DNA from: an uncultured Bacilli bacterium
Lineage (GTDB): Bacteria; Bacillota_I; Bacilli_A; RF39; UBA660
DNA: 64,000 nt
Direction of reading: 5' to 3'
Assembly (NCBI GenBank): GCA_934096075.1
Contig: CAKOLN010000007.1
Coordinates: 1-64,000, forward strand
The notes beneath the pieces were generated by a model. It was not told the DNA's origin. It was given only the letters and a program-made list of their open reading frames with translations, and made no database searches. Numbering within the stretch: position 1 is the stretch's first letter; each line of letters opens with the position of its first letter. Below are positions 27,278 to 36,831 of the stretch, piece by piece. Made by a program: the position numbers and the translations under genes.

Positions 27278-28438
27278 ATGATAACTATTAAATACAAAAA
27301 TATTTATGAACAATTTATAGAAAATTATAAAACAATACATATAAATCCATGGCACGAAATAAATGAAAAACAACTAAATTCTATTTATAATGAATTAATA
27401 AATTCTATGAATATCGATAATGAGTATAATTTTACATATTTTATGAATTTCATTATTAAAAGATTAAATGGAAAAAGTGATGCACACACTAAATTAAATA
27501 TAATGTCAGCATTACCAATTAATTTTAGAATTTTTAACAATGAAGTTTTAATAAATTATCCAGAAGAACTAAAAGGAAGCACATTATTGTCTATAAATAA
27601 CATAAGTATAACAACTATTGTTAATGAAATTGATGACATCATAAGCTATGGAACAGAAGGTAAGAGAAAATACGAAATTGAAAAAGCTCTTTTTAATAAA
27701 TATATATTATATGGTTTGCCATCTCTTAGAAACTTCAAAGAACTAACTTACGAAATAAAAAATAAAAATGGAGAAATAATAAGAAAAACATTTACAGATG
27801 AAAGCAAAAATAAACCATTTGACTATGATAAATTTAGATATGGAAACATTTCAGAATATAATATTATAGATAACTGTTTAATTTATAAATTAAATTCTTT
27901 ACAAAATCAATTTAAGAGCAAAATAGAAAAAAACATAGAAGAACTAAATAAAACCGATTTATCCATGATAGACACAATAATAATAGATTTAAGAGGTAAT
28001 ACTGGAGGCAATTCAGGTTTAAATCAAATATTAATAAATTTCTTAAAACAAAATCTTGATAAAAATTTATTATGCTTAACGGATTACAGAATTTACTCAA
28101 GTGCAAGTTCTACATTAGAAGAATTAAGAAAACTTAATGCAACTTTTATAGGAGAAGAAATAAGCACACCAATGAATTCATACGGAAACAATAAAAATAT
28201 AGATATAGATGGATTTAATTTTGCTATATCATATTGCTATTTTCACAAAACAATGGATTTAGGATTTTTTAACAAAGAAGATTTTAATGAAAGAATAACT
28301 CCAGAAATATTAAAGCCAACTATATTTACACCTGATATACTTGTAGAAGAAACTAAAAATGATTATATTAATAATATTGATACAATACTAGATTACGCAA
28401 TAAGTTATTCTATAACAAAAACAAAAAAAGTTGTTTAA
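27278..28438 (+). CDS. S41-family (C-terminal processing-like) peptidase
   Basis: A 386-residue protein. The second half has the S41 core: DTIIIDLRGNTGGNSGL, then LTDYRIYSSASSTLEEL (the candidate nucleophile serine lies in YSSASST), and ATFIGEEISTPMNSYGN. No PDZ domain is clear, and no signal peptide is seen, so it may act inside the cell or be exported by an unseen route. It is monocistronic, with AGAAGGTGAAAT before the ATG at 27278 and a terminator after. The substrate is unknown. Confidence 0.82.
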   Translation: MITIKYKNIYEQFIENYKTIHINPWHEINEKQLNSIYNELINSMNIDNEYNFTYFMNFIIKRLNGKSDAHTKLNIMSALPINFRIFNNEVLINYPEELKGSTLLSINNISITTIVNEIDDIISYGTEGKRKYEIEKALFNKYILYGLPSLRNFKELTYEIKNKNGEIIRKTFTDESKNKPFDYDKFRYGNISEYNIIDNCLIYKLNSLQNQFKSKIEKNIEELNKTDLSMIDTIIIDLRGNTGGNSGLNQILINFLKQNLDKNLLCLTDYRIYSSASSTLEELRKLNATFIGEEISTPMNSYGNNKNIDIDGFNFAISYCYFHKTMDLGFFNKEDFNERITPEILKPTIFTPDILVEETKNDYINNIDTILDYAISYSITKTKKVV

Positions 28439-28456
28439 AATAAACAACTTTTTTTT
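28427..28456 (+). terminator. S41 peptidase terminator
   Basis: AAGTTGTTTA and TAAACAACTT pair around AAA, followed by eight T. The stem covers the stop codon. Confidence 0.85.
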
Positions 28457-28571
28457 CTTAAAACATCCATAATAATTTCTAATAAAATTTATACTTATAA
28501 GATTATCATATGTATTTCCAAATCTATTTTTAAATCCCCTCTGAATATTCACTCTCATCACCCTTACATTT

Positions 28572-29333
28572 TTATTTTATCATATTTATATTTTTTAATC
28601 TATATACCAAAACAGCATTATTAGTAGTAATATTCATAACATTATCTAAACTTACCCCTGTATTATCACTTATACATTGAGCAATTATAGGAATATACTT
28701 ACTTTCATTCTTTTGACCTCTATAAGGTGTAGGTGCCAAATAAGGTGAATCAGTTTCAAGAACTATGTTATCTAATGATACATTCTTAATAGTATCTTTT
28801 AATTTACTATTCTTAAAAGTAATAACACCACCTATACCTAATTTATAACCTAATTTAATATATTCTCTAGCTGTTTCTAAACTTCCACTAAAGCAATGAA
28901 TAATTCCCTTAACATTATATTCTTTTAAAATGTTAATAGTATCTTCAATAGCATCCCTACTGTGAATAACTACAGGTTTATCAACCTCTGAAGCAAGTTT
29001 CAAAAAATCACGAAACACTTTAATTTGTAACTCTCTATCTTCTTTACCATAATAATAATCTAATCCTATTTCTCCTATAGCTACAACTTTATCATTTTTT
29101 AACAACTCTCTATATTTATCAATATCACATTCTTTATAATTTCTCACATTAGATGGATGAACTCCAACACACGTAAAAACCTCAGGATACATATTAGAAA
29201 TCCTAACATTCATCAAACTACTATCTAAATCTTCACTAGAAGTCACTATAATTTTAACATTTTCTTTAATCGCATTTTCTAAATACTCTTTAACCTCTTC
29301 TTCACTAACATGACAATGAGTATCTATAAACAT
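28572..29333 (-). CDS. tatD: TatD-family metal-dependent hydrolase
   Basis: A 253-residue TIM-barrel hydrolase. Metal ligands are visible: IDTHCH at the start, GEIGLDYY, PVVIHSRDA, GIIHCFSG and LETDSPY. Family members are 3'-5' DNases, and some also act on D-amino-acid or RNA ends. A GGAGGAAT site precedes the ATG. It lies 10 nt behind a small membrane-protein gene. In Bacillus yabD sits near rnmV and rsmA; here it is 4.2 kb away. Confidence 0.94.
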   Translation of the reverse strand: MFIDTHCHVSEEEVKEYLENAIKENVKIIVTSSEDLDSSLMNVRISNMYPEVFTCVGVHPSNVRNYKECDIDKYRELLKNDKVVAIGEIGLDYYYGKEDRELQIKVFRDFLKLASEVDKPVVIHSRDAIEDTINILKEYNVKGIIHCFSGSLETAREYIKLGYKLGIGGVITFKNSKLKDTIKNVSLDNIVLETDSPYLAPTPYRGQKNESKYIPIIAQCISDNTGVSLDNVMNITTNNAVLVYRLKNINMIK

Positions 29334-29343
29334 AATTCCTCCA

Positions 29344-29514
29344 TTAATCTTCTACACTAAAATACTTAACAGTTAACACTAAAAACACAACAGGAAAAAT
29401 ATAATCATAAAATTCATGGAATCCCATTTGTAAGAAAAATGCTATTATTGCACTACAAACAAACAACATCTTCATTAAATTTTTAAATTTACTGCTACTT
29501 AAATATGTTTTCAT
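29344..29514 (-). CDS. Small membrane protein, 56 residues
   Basis: A short open frame from ATG 29514 to TAA 29344, ending 10 nt before tatD. It begins MKTYLSSSKFKNLMKMLF, then two hydrophobic stretches (FVCSAIIAFFLQM and YIFPVVFLVLTV). The basic start and two-helix layout look like a real small membrane protein. The ribosome site is weak (AGTTGTGATT). Function unknown; co-transcribed with tatD. Confidence 0.55.
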   Translation of the reverse strand: MKTYLSSSKFKNLMKMLFVCSAIIAFFLQMGFHEFYDYIFPVVFLVLTVKYFSVED

Positions 29515-29583
29515 ATTAATCACAACTACATTGTACCAACTTTACTTAGTAAAATCTACTAAATCGACAAAACTTATCATAAA

Positions 29584-29612
29584 TTGACACATAAAATACA
29601 CTTCATTCTAAT
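29584..29612 (+). promoter_or_regulatory. Promoter placing the RNA start at the AGCS start codon
   Basis: TTGACA at 29584-29589, a 17-base spacer and TCTAAT at 29607-29612. Transcription would begin at about 29619, three to five bases before ATG 29623, so the mRNA would be leaderless. No Shine-Dalgarno site is visible. Confidence 0.55.
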
Positions 29613-29622
29613 AAAATATAAT

Positions 29623-30783
29623 ATGTTAGATATATTATGGTTAATATTAATTATTTTAATAATAATTCTCGGTATAAGATTATCTTTTTATATAAAGTTT
29701 AAAAATTATAAGATATTTTCTTTAATTAAATCTTTAAACTTTAATACTTTATTTATTTCACTAGGTACTAAAATGGGTGTAGGTGCTTTAATTGGAACAA
29801 GTATGTCTGTTATAATAGGTGGCCCAGGTTCTCTTATATGGATGTTTTTATTTACTTTATTAACTTCTTCAATTATTTATACTGAAAGCTACTTAGGTAA
29901 CAAATACAAAGAAACTACTTTATTTGGTAACATAAGTGGTATATACTTTTACACAAAAAAAGCTTTAAATAAAAAATCTTTAGCTATAATAACTCTAATT
30001 CTATTTATAATTACTTACTCTATATTTTTTTTAATGATACAAACAAACACTATATCAAATATACTTAATATAAATAAATATCTAATATCTTTTATTATAT
30101 TAATATTTTTACTACTATTATTAAACAACAATATTTCTGAACTTACTAAACTCATAACAAAAATAGTACCAATAGTATCTATATTCTTTATTTCAATAAG
30201 TGTATTCACTATTGGAAAACACTATTACATGTTACCAAGTATTATTAAAGATATTCTTTATGATGCATTTAATTCAAAATCTATTCTAACAGGTATGATA
30301 ATAGGTATAAAAAGAAGTATATTCTTAAATGAATTATTAATAGGAACAGCATCATTCACAAGTTCATCTAATAAAAAAGAAATACCCAATACCTTAGTAC
30401 TAGGAACATACTTCATAACTTTTATTATTTCTACTCTTATAGCATTACTATTGTTAACCTATACTGGTCATTGTAGTACCAGTTACATAAAAACACTCCT
30501 ACAAGTATTTACTTATCACTTTGGTAATTATGGACATTACTTTTTAGCATTAATAATATGTTTACTTGGCACTAGTTCTATAATATCAGGCATATACATA
30601 GGTTTATCTAATCTTACACATTTAACTAATAAAAAGGTTATATTAATATTTAAAATTATTCTTACTATTTCCCTACTACTAGGTATATTTATTAGTACTA
30701 ATAATTTATGGTTAATCACAGACATATCAATGTTAATACTTATATCACTAAATATTTATATTATAAACAAAATTATAGATTAA
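29623..30783 (+). CDS. Alanine/sodium symporter-family (AGCS) transporter, short form
   Basis: The first ATG (MLDILWLILI) is used; the open frame reaches back to a TTG at 29584 that coincides with a -35 box. The product is 386 residues with about ten membrane helices. The AGCS pattern is seen in SLGTKMGVGALIGTSMSVI and GGPGSLIWMFLF, then YTESYLGNKYKE, and NELLIGTASFTSSS in the second half. The family moves alanine or glycine with Na+ or H+. At under 400 residues it is shorter than usual (450-500) and divergent. No ribosome site precedes the ATG. Confidence 0.75.
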   Translation: MLDILWLILIILIIILGIRLSFYIKFKNYKIFSLIKSLNFNTLFISLGTKMGVGALIGTSMSVIIGGPGSLIWMFLFTLLTSSIIYTESYLGNKYKETTLFGNISGIYFYTKKALNKKSLAIITLILFIITYSIFFLMIQTNTISNILNINKYLISFIILIFLLLLLNNNISELTKLITKIVPIVSIFFISISVFTIGKHYYMLPSIIKDILYDAFNSKSILTGMIIGIKRSIFLNELLIGTASFTSSSNKKEIPNTLVLGTYFITFIISTLIALLLLTYTGHCSTSYIKTLLQVFTYHFGNYGHYFLALIICLLGTSSIISGIYIGLSNLTHLTNKKVILIFKIILTISLLLGIFISTNNLWLITDISMLILISLNIYIINKIID

Positions 30784-30820
30784 CTTTAATTATTATGTTA
30801 TATTTATATAGGTGATACAA

Positions 30821-31489
30821 ATGATAGGAAACGATTGGGATGAAATATTAAAACCAATATGGGAAAGTCCAGGTTTTCATAATTTCATGAATATAGTAAA
30901 AGAAAAATATAAAGAAAATACATGTTTTCCTGAATATAATAACATTTTTAATGCATTAAAATTAACTCCATATAGTAAAGTAAAAGTAGTTATTCTAGGA
31001 CAAGATCCTTATCATGGAGTTGGAGAAGCACATGGTTTATCATTTTCTGTACAAGATGGTATAAAAAAACCACCTTCATTAAAAAACATATTTAAAGAAT
31101 TACATGATGACCTAGGTTTTGATGAACCAGAAAGTGGTAATCTAGAAAAATGGGCAAAAGAAGGAGTACTTCTACTTAACAGTGTTTTAACTGTAGAAAA
31201 AGATAAAGCTGCATCTCATAAAGATTTAGGATGGAACTTATTTACTGACCACATAATTAAATTACTCAACCAAAAAGAAACACCAATAGTATTTATCCTT
31301 TGGGGTAATTTTGCTAGAAGCAAAAAGGTATTTATAACAAACGAAAAACACTTAGTAATAGAAAGTGTTCATCCATCCCCATTCTCAGTATATAATGGTT
31401 TCTTTGGCAGTAAACCATTTAGTAAAACCAATAATTTTTTAATTAAAACTGGACAAACTCCAATTGATTGGAATCTAAAAAAGAACTAA
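30821..31489 (+). CDS. ung: Uracil-DNA glycosylase (family 1)
   Basis: The ATG at 30821 follows ATAGGTGATACAA; the GTG at 30812 is part of that ribosome site. The product is 222 residues. The catalytic water-activating motif GQDPYHG, the uracil pocket GLSFSV, LLLNSVLTVEKDKA and the C-terminal HPSPFSVYNGFFG are all present. The enzyme removes uracil from DNA in base excision repair. It converges on a minus-strand gene and shares a terminator with it. Confidence 0.97.
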   Translation: MIGNDWDEILKPIWESPGFHNFMNIVKEKYKENTCFPEYNNIFNALKLTPYSKVKVVILGQDPYHGVGEAHGLSFSVQDGIKKPPSLKNIFKELHDDLGFDEPESGNLEKWAKEGVLLLNSVLTVEKDKAASHKDLGWNLFTDHIIKLLNQKETPIVFILWGNFARSKKVFITNEKHLVIESVHPSPFSVYNGFFGSKPFSKTNNFLIKTGQTPIDWNLKKN

Positions 31490-31513
31490 ATCTCAATATT
31501 TAGTTCTTTTTCA
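31480..31513. terminator. Bidirectional terminator between ung and the convergent gene
   Basis: AAAGAACTAAAT and ATTTAGTTCTTT pair around a 6-base loop, with T runs on both strands. The stem contains both stop codons. Confidence 0.85.
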
Positions 31514-32040
31514 TCATTAGTTCTTAATTCTTTACCATCATATAAAGTTTTAATAGTTAACTTCTTAAACTTACAAATTAACTTATAAGGAAACTTAGGA
31601 TATAAATTATTAAATTCACTAGCCCATTTATTATAAAGAGTTCTAAGTCCCATAAGTTCCACTTCTATCTTTTCAATATCTCTAATCAAACCATCAAAAC
31701 TTTTAACATCACTAAGTTCATGATTATCACTATATATTTTATTAATCTCAACAAAACTAGAACTAAGTAAACTATCTTTATCATAATTATTCAATTTATC
31801 AACTTTTAAATTCTTTACTTCTTCAAATATCTTAATATCTAATTTAATTTGTCTATTTATTATATTAATAACTCTTAACTCTAAATCTTCTTTTTCTTTT
31901 AACTTATCATCTATATCATTTTCACACAACTGAGTCTTATAAGCCAAAGACAAAATATTTTCAGATTTAGTTATAAAGAATATTGCTATCAAACATCCTA
32001 CTAAAACTATAACACCAATTATAAATAAAACTACTGTCAT
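31486..32040 (-). CDS. Single-pass membrane coiled-coil protein, unknown function
   Basis: A 184-residue protein with an N-terminal helix (about 1-24, VVLFIIGVIVLVGCLIAIFFI) and a cytoplasmic helical region of about 130 residues (ENDIDDKLKEKEDLELRVINII). The C-terminal tail is short and charged. The layout resembles LemA- or YtxH-like membrane coiled-coil proteins without matching their motifs. It is the last gene of a run beginning at the hybrid kinase. Confidence 0.65.
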   Translation of the reverse strand: MTVVLFIIGVIVLVGCLIAIFFITKSENILSLAYKTQLCENDIDDKLKEKEDLELRVINIINRQIKLDIKIFEEVKNLKVDKLNNYDKDSLLSSSFVEINKIYSDNHELSDVKSFDGLIRDIEKIEVELMGLRTLYNKWASEFNNLYPKFPYKLICKFKKLTIKTLYDGKELRTNDEKELNIEI

Positions 32041-32093
32041 ACTATCAACTCCTATAATAATAATACCATAATTTAAGATAGAAAAAAAGAGTA

Positions 32094-32642
32094 TTATAAC
32101 TCACTATAAGAATTAATATAAATTAAATTACTCTTATCTTCACTCTTTTTATATAAAGATATTGCCTTATATCCTTTATCAAAAAATAAATCCATAAATA
32201 TATTTTTACTAGGTTCTTCATTTAAATACATAGATTTAATACCATCATCATAATAAATAATCATATAATTATATTCACTTTTAATAAACTCTTCTTTTAA
32301 CTTTAAATATTCATTTAAATAACTATCTAAAACCCAGTCTTTATTTATATCTTCTTTAGATTCATACTTTTTCTTATCCTTATGTTTTAAAACTAATTTA
32401 TTATTAACGATTTCATAACTATAATCAGTTCCATAATAAGGTATATCACTTTCTATAAAAAATAATTCAATATCTACATAAGTCAATTCATCATTAATCG
32501 CGTCTTTTAATTTATTTAAATCTTCTTCATTAATGTTACTTAAATCCATTATAATTTCTCTATCATCTAATTTAATTACATTCAACTCAATAGTTATAAC
32601 TTCTTTACTTTGAGAGTTTTCAATATCTATCTCTGATTTCAT
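32094..32642 (-). CDS. Soluble acidic protein, unknown function
   Basis: A 182-residue protein, rich in Asp, Glu, Tyr and Lys, with no membrane helix or signal peptide. It has an alternating strand/helix look, with the end YKAISLYKKSEDKSNLIYIN. It starts 8 nt after the hybrid histidine kinase stop on the same strand, so it probably shares its transcript. Family not recognised. Confidence 0.6.
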   Translation of the reverse strand: MKSEIDIENSQSKEVITIELNVIKLDDREIIMDLSNINEEDLNKLKDAINDELTYVDIELFFIESDIPYYGTDYSYEIVNNKLVLKHKDKKKYESKEDINKDWVLDSYLNEYLKLKEEFIKSEYNYMIIYYDDGIKSMYLNEEPSKNIFMDLFFDKGYKAISLYKKSEDKSNLIYINSYSEL

Positions 32643-32650
32643 AAATCCTC

Positions 32651-34417
32651 CTATAAATATTTACTTAACTTATCATATAATTCATCAGAATTAATAGGTT
32701 TACCAATAAAATCATCAAAACCACTTTCTAATAAATTATCTTTATTTTTAAGATTTTCTGTATAAGCAATAATTGGTTTATCAAACCCATAGTCAAACTT
32801 TAATTTTTTCATAGTCTGTATTCCATCTAATATATTCATTTCATCATAAAGTAAAATTAAATCATAATTATTATTTTTAACCATTTCAATCGCATCTACC
32901 CCAGACTTAACAAAATCAACATCTATTCCATAAGACTTTAATACCATCTTATCAACACTAACAGTAAGCATTCTATCATCAGCCATTAATATCTTTTTCA
33001 TATCTTCATTTTTATTACTTTTAACATACCTTAAATATTGTGAAAACATAACTAACACATAAGTACCTTCTCCTTTTTCACTTCTAAGTACAATATTTCC
33101 ATGCATTAACTCCACTAAACTTTTAGTAATAGTAAGTCCTAGACCTAAACCTAAAATTGATGAATTCTTAACATCATTTTCTCTTACAAATTTATTAAAT
33201 ACTTTCGTTTTCATATTAGGTTCAATACCTTTCCCAGTATCACTTATTTGAATAGTAAAGAAACATTCATCTCTATCTTCTCTAGCAAGTACATTCATAC
33301 TTATCTTACCATTATTAGTATACTTAACAGCATTATTTAAAAGATTAATTAATATTGTTTTAAATTTATTCTTATCTCCATAAACCTTATCAGGTATATT
33401 TTTATAATTAGTTACAAACTCTATTTTACTACTTTTAATTCTTTTATTTATTAACTTAGTTACATCATCTAATACATCCATCGGATTATATTCTTTACAT
33501 TCAACTTTCATATTTCCACTTTCTAATTGAACCATATTCAAAATACCATCACTCATATCTAATAAACTATCAACAGATGTATTTAATTCATCTAATACTT
33601 CTTTACTACCTTTGCCAAGACTACTATCATCATTAAGTATTTCTATACAACCCTTTATATTATTCATAGGTGTTCTTATTTCATGAGACATACTAGATAA
33701 AAACTCATTTTTAGCATCATTAGCTTTTAATGCAGTACTCTTAGCTAACTCCATTTCATTTAATATTTTAACATCAGGATTTTCAATAGTGAAATACATT
33801 AAAAAAGTAATAAAACCAATTAAATAAGTAAGTAATAACAACTCAGGCCTAATATATTGTACATACATAACAATAGTTCCCAATATCAAAATTCCATATA
33901 AAGGATAATATTTCTTATTACACATTTTCTTAGCATTTAATAATACTATAATAAGCCATATTAACACCATAAATGCCGCCACTACAAACACAACATTTGC
34001 TGCTGGTCCATAGCTATAAATAGTATTATTTTCATTATGGTAATATAAAGGACATAAACTAATAACTATTACAAATATAATCATTGCAATTCTAAATATC
34101 ATTGATTTGACAAAATTTAATCCATAAAGTACCTTACTATTAGAAATACCCATTAAATAAATAGTAAATAGTAAAAGCCATGCAAGATAAGCCACTAATA
34201 GTGATTTACTTACTATATTATTTAAAATCTGAAAAGAGGCATTATATTTTATAGTAAAAAACGACATAATGGCAAGACAACTAACAATTAAATTTATAAT
34301 AACTAAATATTTGTAAGTTATAGTTTCAAAACTATTAACTCTTTTTTTACTAAAATATACAATTGTCAGCAAAATATTAAATAAAATTATTGCCAAAGTA
34401 AAAAAATTATTCCCCAT
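32651..34417 (-). CDS. Hybrid membrane histidine kinase with non-canonical receiver domain
   Basis: A 588-residue protein: about seven membrane helices (1-210), a HisKA domain with SMSHEIRTPMN (phospho-His at 244), and a HATPase domain with the N box INLLNNAVKYT and GTGK-type G boxes (DTGKGIEP, GLGLGLTITKSL). A C-terminal receiver spans about 470-588. The receiver keeps the acidic ADD, the Thr in AYTEN and the Lys in GKPI. The phospho-acceptor aligned with LILMDIQMP reads LILLYDEMN, so the Asp is Tyr524 with Asp525 next to it. The input signal is unknown. No partner regulator lies next to it. Confidence 0.9.
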   Translation of the reverse strand: MGNNFFTLAIILFNILLTIVYFSKKRVNSFETITYKYLVIINLIVSCLAIMSFFTIKYNASFQILNNIVSKSLLVAYLAWLLLFTIYLMGISNSKVLYGLNFVKSMIFRIAMIIFVIVISLCPLYYHNENNTIYSYGPAANVVFVVAAFMVLIWLIIVLLNAKKMCNKKYYPLYGILILGTIVMYVQYIRPELLLLTYLIGFITFLMYFTIENPDVKILNEMELAKSTALKANDAKNEFLSSMSHEIRTPMNNIKGCIEILNDDSSLGKGSKEVLDELNTSVDSLLDMSDGILNMVQLESGNMKVECKEYNPMDVLDDVTKLINKRIKSSKIEFVTNYKNIPDKVYGDKNKFKTILINLLNNAVKYTNNGKISMNVLAREDRDECFFTIQISDTGKGIEPNMKTKVFNKFVRENDVKNSSILGLGLGLTITKSLVELMHGNIVLRSEKGEGTYVLVMFSQYLRYVKSNKNEDMKKILMADDRMLTVSVDKMVLKSYGIDVDFVKSGVDAIEMVKNNNYDLILLYDEMNILDGIQTMKKLKFDYGFDKPIIAYTENLKNKDNLLESGFDDFIGKPINSDELYDKLSKYL

Positions 34418-34460
34418 TTTTATTCACCTACTCTTTAAATTAATTATATAATATTTACAT

Positions 34461-34491
34461 AAAAAATCAAACCTATTTCTAGATTTGATCA
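34461..34491 (-). terminator. Terminator after the adenylate-forming ligase
   Basis: ATCAAATC and GGTTTGAT pair around an 8-base loop on the minus strand, followed by six T. Confidence 0.8.
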
Positions 34492-34493
34492 GT

Positions 34494-36269
34494 TTATTTT
34501 ACCAATTTTAGTAAAGCTTCTCTATCAACTTTACCTTCTGTTTTATATTTCATAGATGTTAAAATATAATCCGCTTCTCTTGGTCTATCTCTTAATGATA
34601 AAGATTTATTTACACTTAACTTTATTTCTTCTAAAGTGCTTTCTTCATCACAATTTTCATTTAGTTCAATAAATGCATAAGGATACTCTCCAGTAGATGT
34701 TGTTAAATCTCTAACTCCAATAACTACACAATTCTTAACATTTTTATTTTTATTAATAATTACTTCAATTTCATTTGGAAAAACATTATGTCCATCAGGT
34801 CTAACAATCATATTTTTCTTTCTATCAGTTAAAGTAAAAAAACCATTTTCATCCACAAAACCTAAATCACCAGTTCTTCCCCATAATTTACCATCATCAT
34901 CAGTATAAAAGAATTTATTAGTTTCCTCTAAACTCCCTAGATATTCTTTCATATGTTGAGGTGAATTTATATATATTTCACCTATTTCATTATAAGTACA
35001 CTCAGTTTTATCATCCTTCATTATTTTGGCAGTTACTAAAGGTAAAGGTATCCCATATATTTCAGGTTTTTTAGTACTTTCATAAGGTGTTAGAAATGTA
35101 CATGAAGAAAATTCAGCCATACCACCACCTTTAATTAAAGTAGAAGAACAATTATGATTTTCCAACCAATTATTCACATTTTCTTCTAATAATTTAGGTG
35201 TTTTATCTCCACCAAAAATAATTCTATTAATAAAAGACAAATCAACTCCATCAAATATATTATTATCTATAACACTCTCCATAAAAGAAGGAACACATAT
35301 AATATTATTTGGTTTGTATTTAATAATTAAATCAGCAAATTCACTTAATTTAAAATTCGGAATCAATATCATTTCTAAACCACTTGCTAAAGAATTATGA
35401 ATACCACATACTGCACCATAGCTTATAAAAGGTGGCATAATACATAAAATACTTTCTCCGGGTTTAACACTAGTAACATTCATTAATTGTTCTGCAGTAA
35501 CATTCATTCCAGATGATGTTAAGCCTAATCCCTTTGGTATACCAGTTGTACCACTAGTATATTCAATTACAGATGTTTTTCCACTTTTATATTCAGGTAT
35601 AAATAACTTTCCTGTTTTAACATTACTAAAATGATCGTATTTATATATTTTTCTATTATTGTTTATTTTTGACAATGCATTATTAAAATTATATTCAATT
35701 TCTTTCTTAATAACATTAAACTTAATATTAGCTATATCTCTCTTAGAATAACTTTTCATTAATTTAATAATTTCATTTTTAGATAAACCAGCCACAGGAG
35801 AAACATCTATAACATTTTTTACATCACTACCCAAAGATACGTTTATCATAGTTTTAGCATAACTACTTATAACAAAAGCTAATCTTGATCTAGCCAAATT
35901 TAAATAAAATCTCATTTTTTCTTCTGGAACTCTAGGATCAATTAAATTTGCATTTGCACCTATATTGTCTAATCCATACATTAAATAAATAGTTTCTGGT
36001 GTTAAGGGCATAGCTAAAGAAACATAATCATTTTCTTTCACTCCATAACTTTGTAATCTCTTGCTAGTTTTTTCTATATTTTCAAATAATTCCTCATATG
36101 ATATTTTTTTATTTAAATAATTTAAAGCAGTTAAAAACATTCTATCTTTATTTAATTTAATAATATAATCAGTTATCGACATATCAGGTACTTCAAGATT
36201 CAAACTCTTTTCATCATAATACTTTAACCATGGTTTATCAATTGATGGTATTCCAGTTAATTCTTTCAT
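34494..36269 (-). CDS. Adenylate-forming acyl/aryl-CoA ligase family enzyme
   Basis: ATG at 36269 follows GGGGGAA; the longer version at 36284 overlaps that site. The product is 591 residues. ANL-superfamily motifs are visible: the P-loop YTSGTTGIPKG, GGGMAEFSSCTFL (A5-like), GRTGDLGFVDENGF (A7/A8) and the C-terminal lysine in YKTEGKVDR (A10). It activates a carboxylic acid as its AMP ester, commonly with transfer to CoA. No carrier protein or condensing enzyme is nearby, so the substrate is open. A terminator lies on each side, so it stands alone. Confidence 0.9.
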   Translation of the reverse strand: MKELTGIPSIDKPWLKYYDEKSLNLEVPDMSITDYIIKLNKDRMFLTALNYLNKKISYEELFENIEKTSKRLQSYGVKENDYVSLAMPLTPETIYLMYGLDNIGANANLIDPRVPEEKMRFYLNLARSRLAFVISSYAKTMINVSLGSDVKNVIDVSPVAGLSKNEIIKLMKSYSKRDIANIKFNVIKKEIEYNFNNALSKINNNRKIYKYDHFSNVKTGKLFIPEYKSGKTSVIEYTSGTTGIPKGLGLTSSGMNVTAEQLMNVTSVKPGESILCIMPPFISYGAVCGIHNSLASGLEMILIPNFKLSEFADLIIKYKPNNIICVPSFMESVIDNNIFDGVDLSFINRIIFGGDKTPKLLEENVNNWLENHNCSSTLIKGGGMAEFSSCTFLTPYESTKKPEIYGIPLPLVTAKIMKDDKTECTYNEIGEIYINSPQHMKEYLGSLEETNKFFYTDDDGKLWGRTGDLGFVDENGFFTLTDRKKNMIVRPDGHNVFPNEIEVIINKNKNVKNCVVIGVRDLTTSTGEYPYAFIELNENCDEESTLEEIKLSVNKSLSLRDRPREADYILTSMKYKTEGKVDREALLKLVK

Positions 36270-36309
36270 ATATATTTCCCCCATAATTTGTACTATATTC
36301 TACCACAAT

Positions 36310-36343
36310 AGAAAAAAAACTCAAGACATTTATCTTAAGTCAA
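36310..36343 (-). terminator. Terminator after the coiled-coil gene
   Basis: ACTTAAGA and TCTTGAGT pair (one G-U) on the minus strand, followed by eight T. Confidence 0.7.
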
Positions 36344-36359
36344 TAAATAAACTTCATTA

Positions 36360-36758
36360 TTACTCACATATTTTTAATATTTTTGCTTGTTGAGCAATAA
36401 GTTCATTAATTTTTCTATTCAACCATTCCTGTCTTTTTAAAGCTTTTTTTAATATTACTTCTTCTTTATGACAGTTTAAGACAATTTCAGTTTTATCTCG
36501 TTCCAACTTTGCAATTTTATTATTATAATAAGTATCATATCTTTTTTGAGATGCTCTTAATTTTAAAATATTTTCATCAATATTTTGTATTTTATTATAA
36601 TGAGTATCATATCTTTTTTTAGATGCTCTTAATTTTAAAATAATTTCATCAATATTTTGTATTTTTTTAAGATAATCAAATATAAGTAATATTTTTTCAT
36701 TAATTATTTTTTCTACCGCATCTCTATGTAATTTTAATAATTCCACTTCTTCTATCAT
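36360..36758 (-). CDS. Small coiled-coil protein with an internal duplication
   Basis: A 132-residue, wholly helical, highly charged protein without signal or membrane helix. Residues 32-55 and 56-79 are near-identical copies (KIQNIDExILKLRASxKRYD). Two more coiled-coil segments follow. GGGAGTGATT precedes the ATG. It lies alone between two terminated units. Function unknown. Confidence 0.65.
   Translation of the reverse strand: MIEEVELLKLHRDAVEKIINEKILLIFDYLKKIQNIDEIILKLRASKKRYDTHYNKIQNIDENILKLRASQKRYDTYYNNKIAKLERDKTEIVLNCHKEEVILKKALKRQEWLNRKINELIAQQAKILKICE
36522..36665. repeat. 72-bp tandem duplication inside the coiled-coil gene
   Basis: Two adjacent 72-bp copies differ at only a few positions, adding exactly 24 residues to the coiled coil and keeping both frame and heptad-scale length. 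Confidence 0.85.
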
Positions 36759-36831
36759 ATAATCACTCCCAAAAATAGTATATTATATCATTTATATTTT
36801 TACAACACTAATTAACTATTTATCTTAAGTT

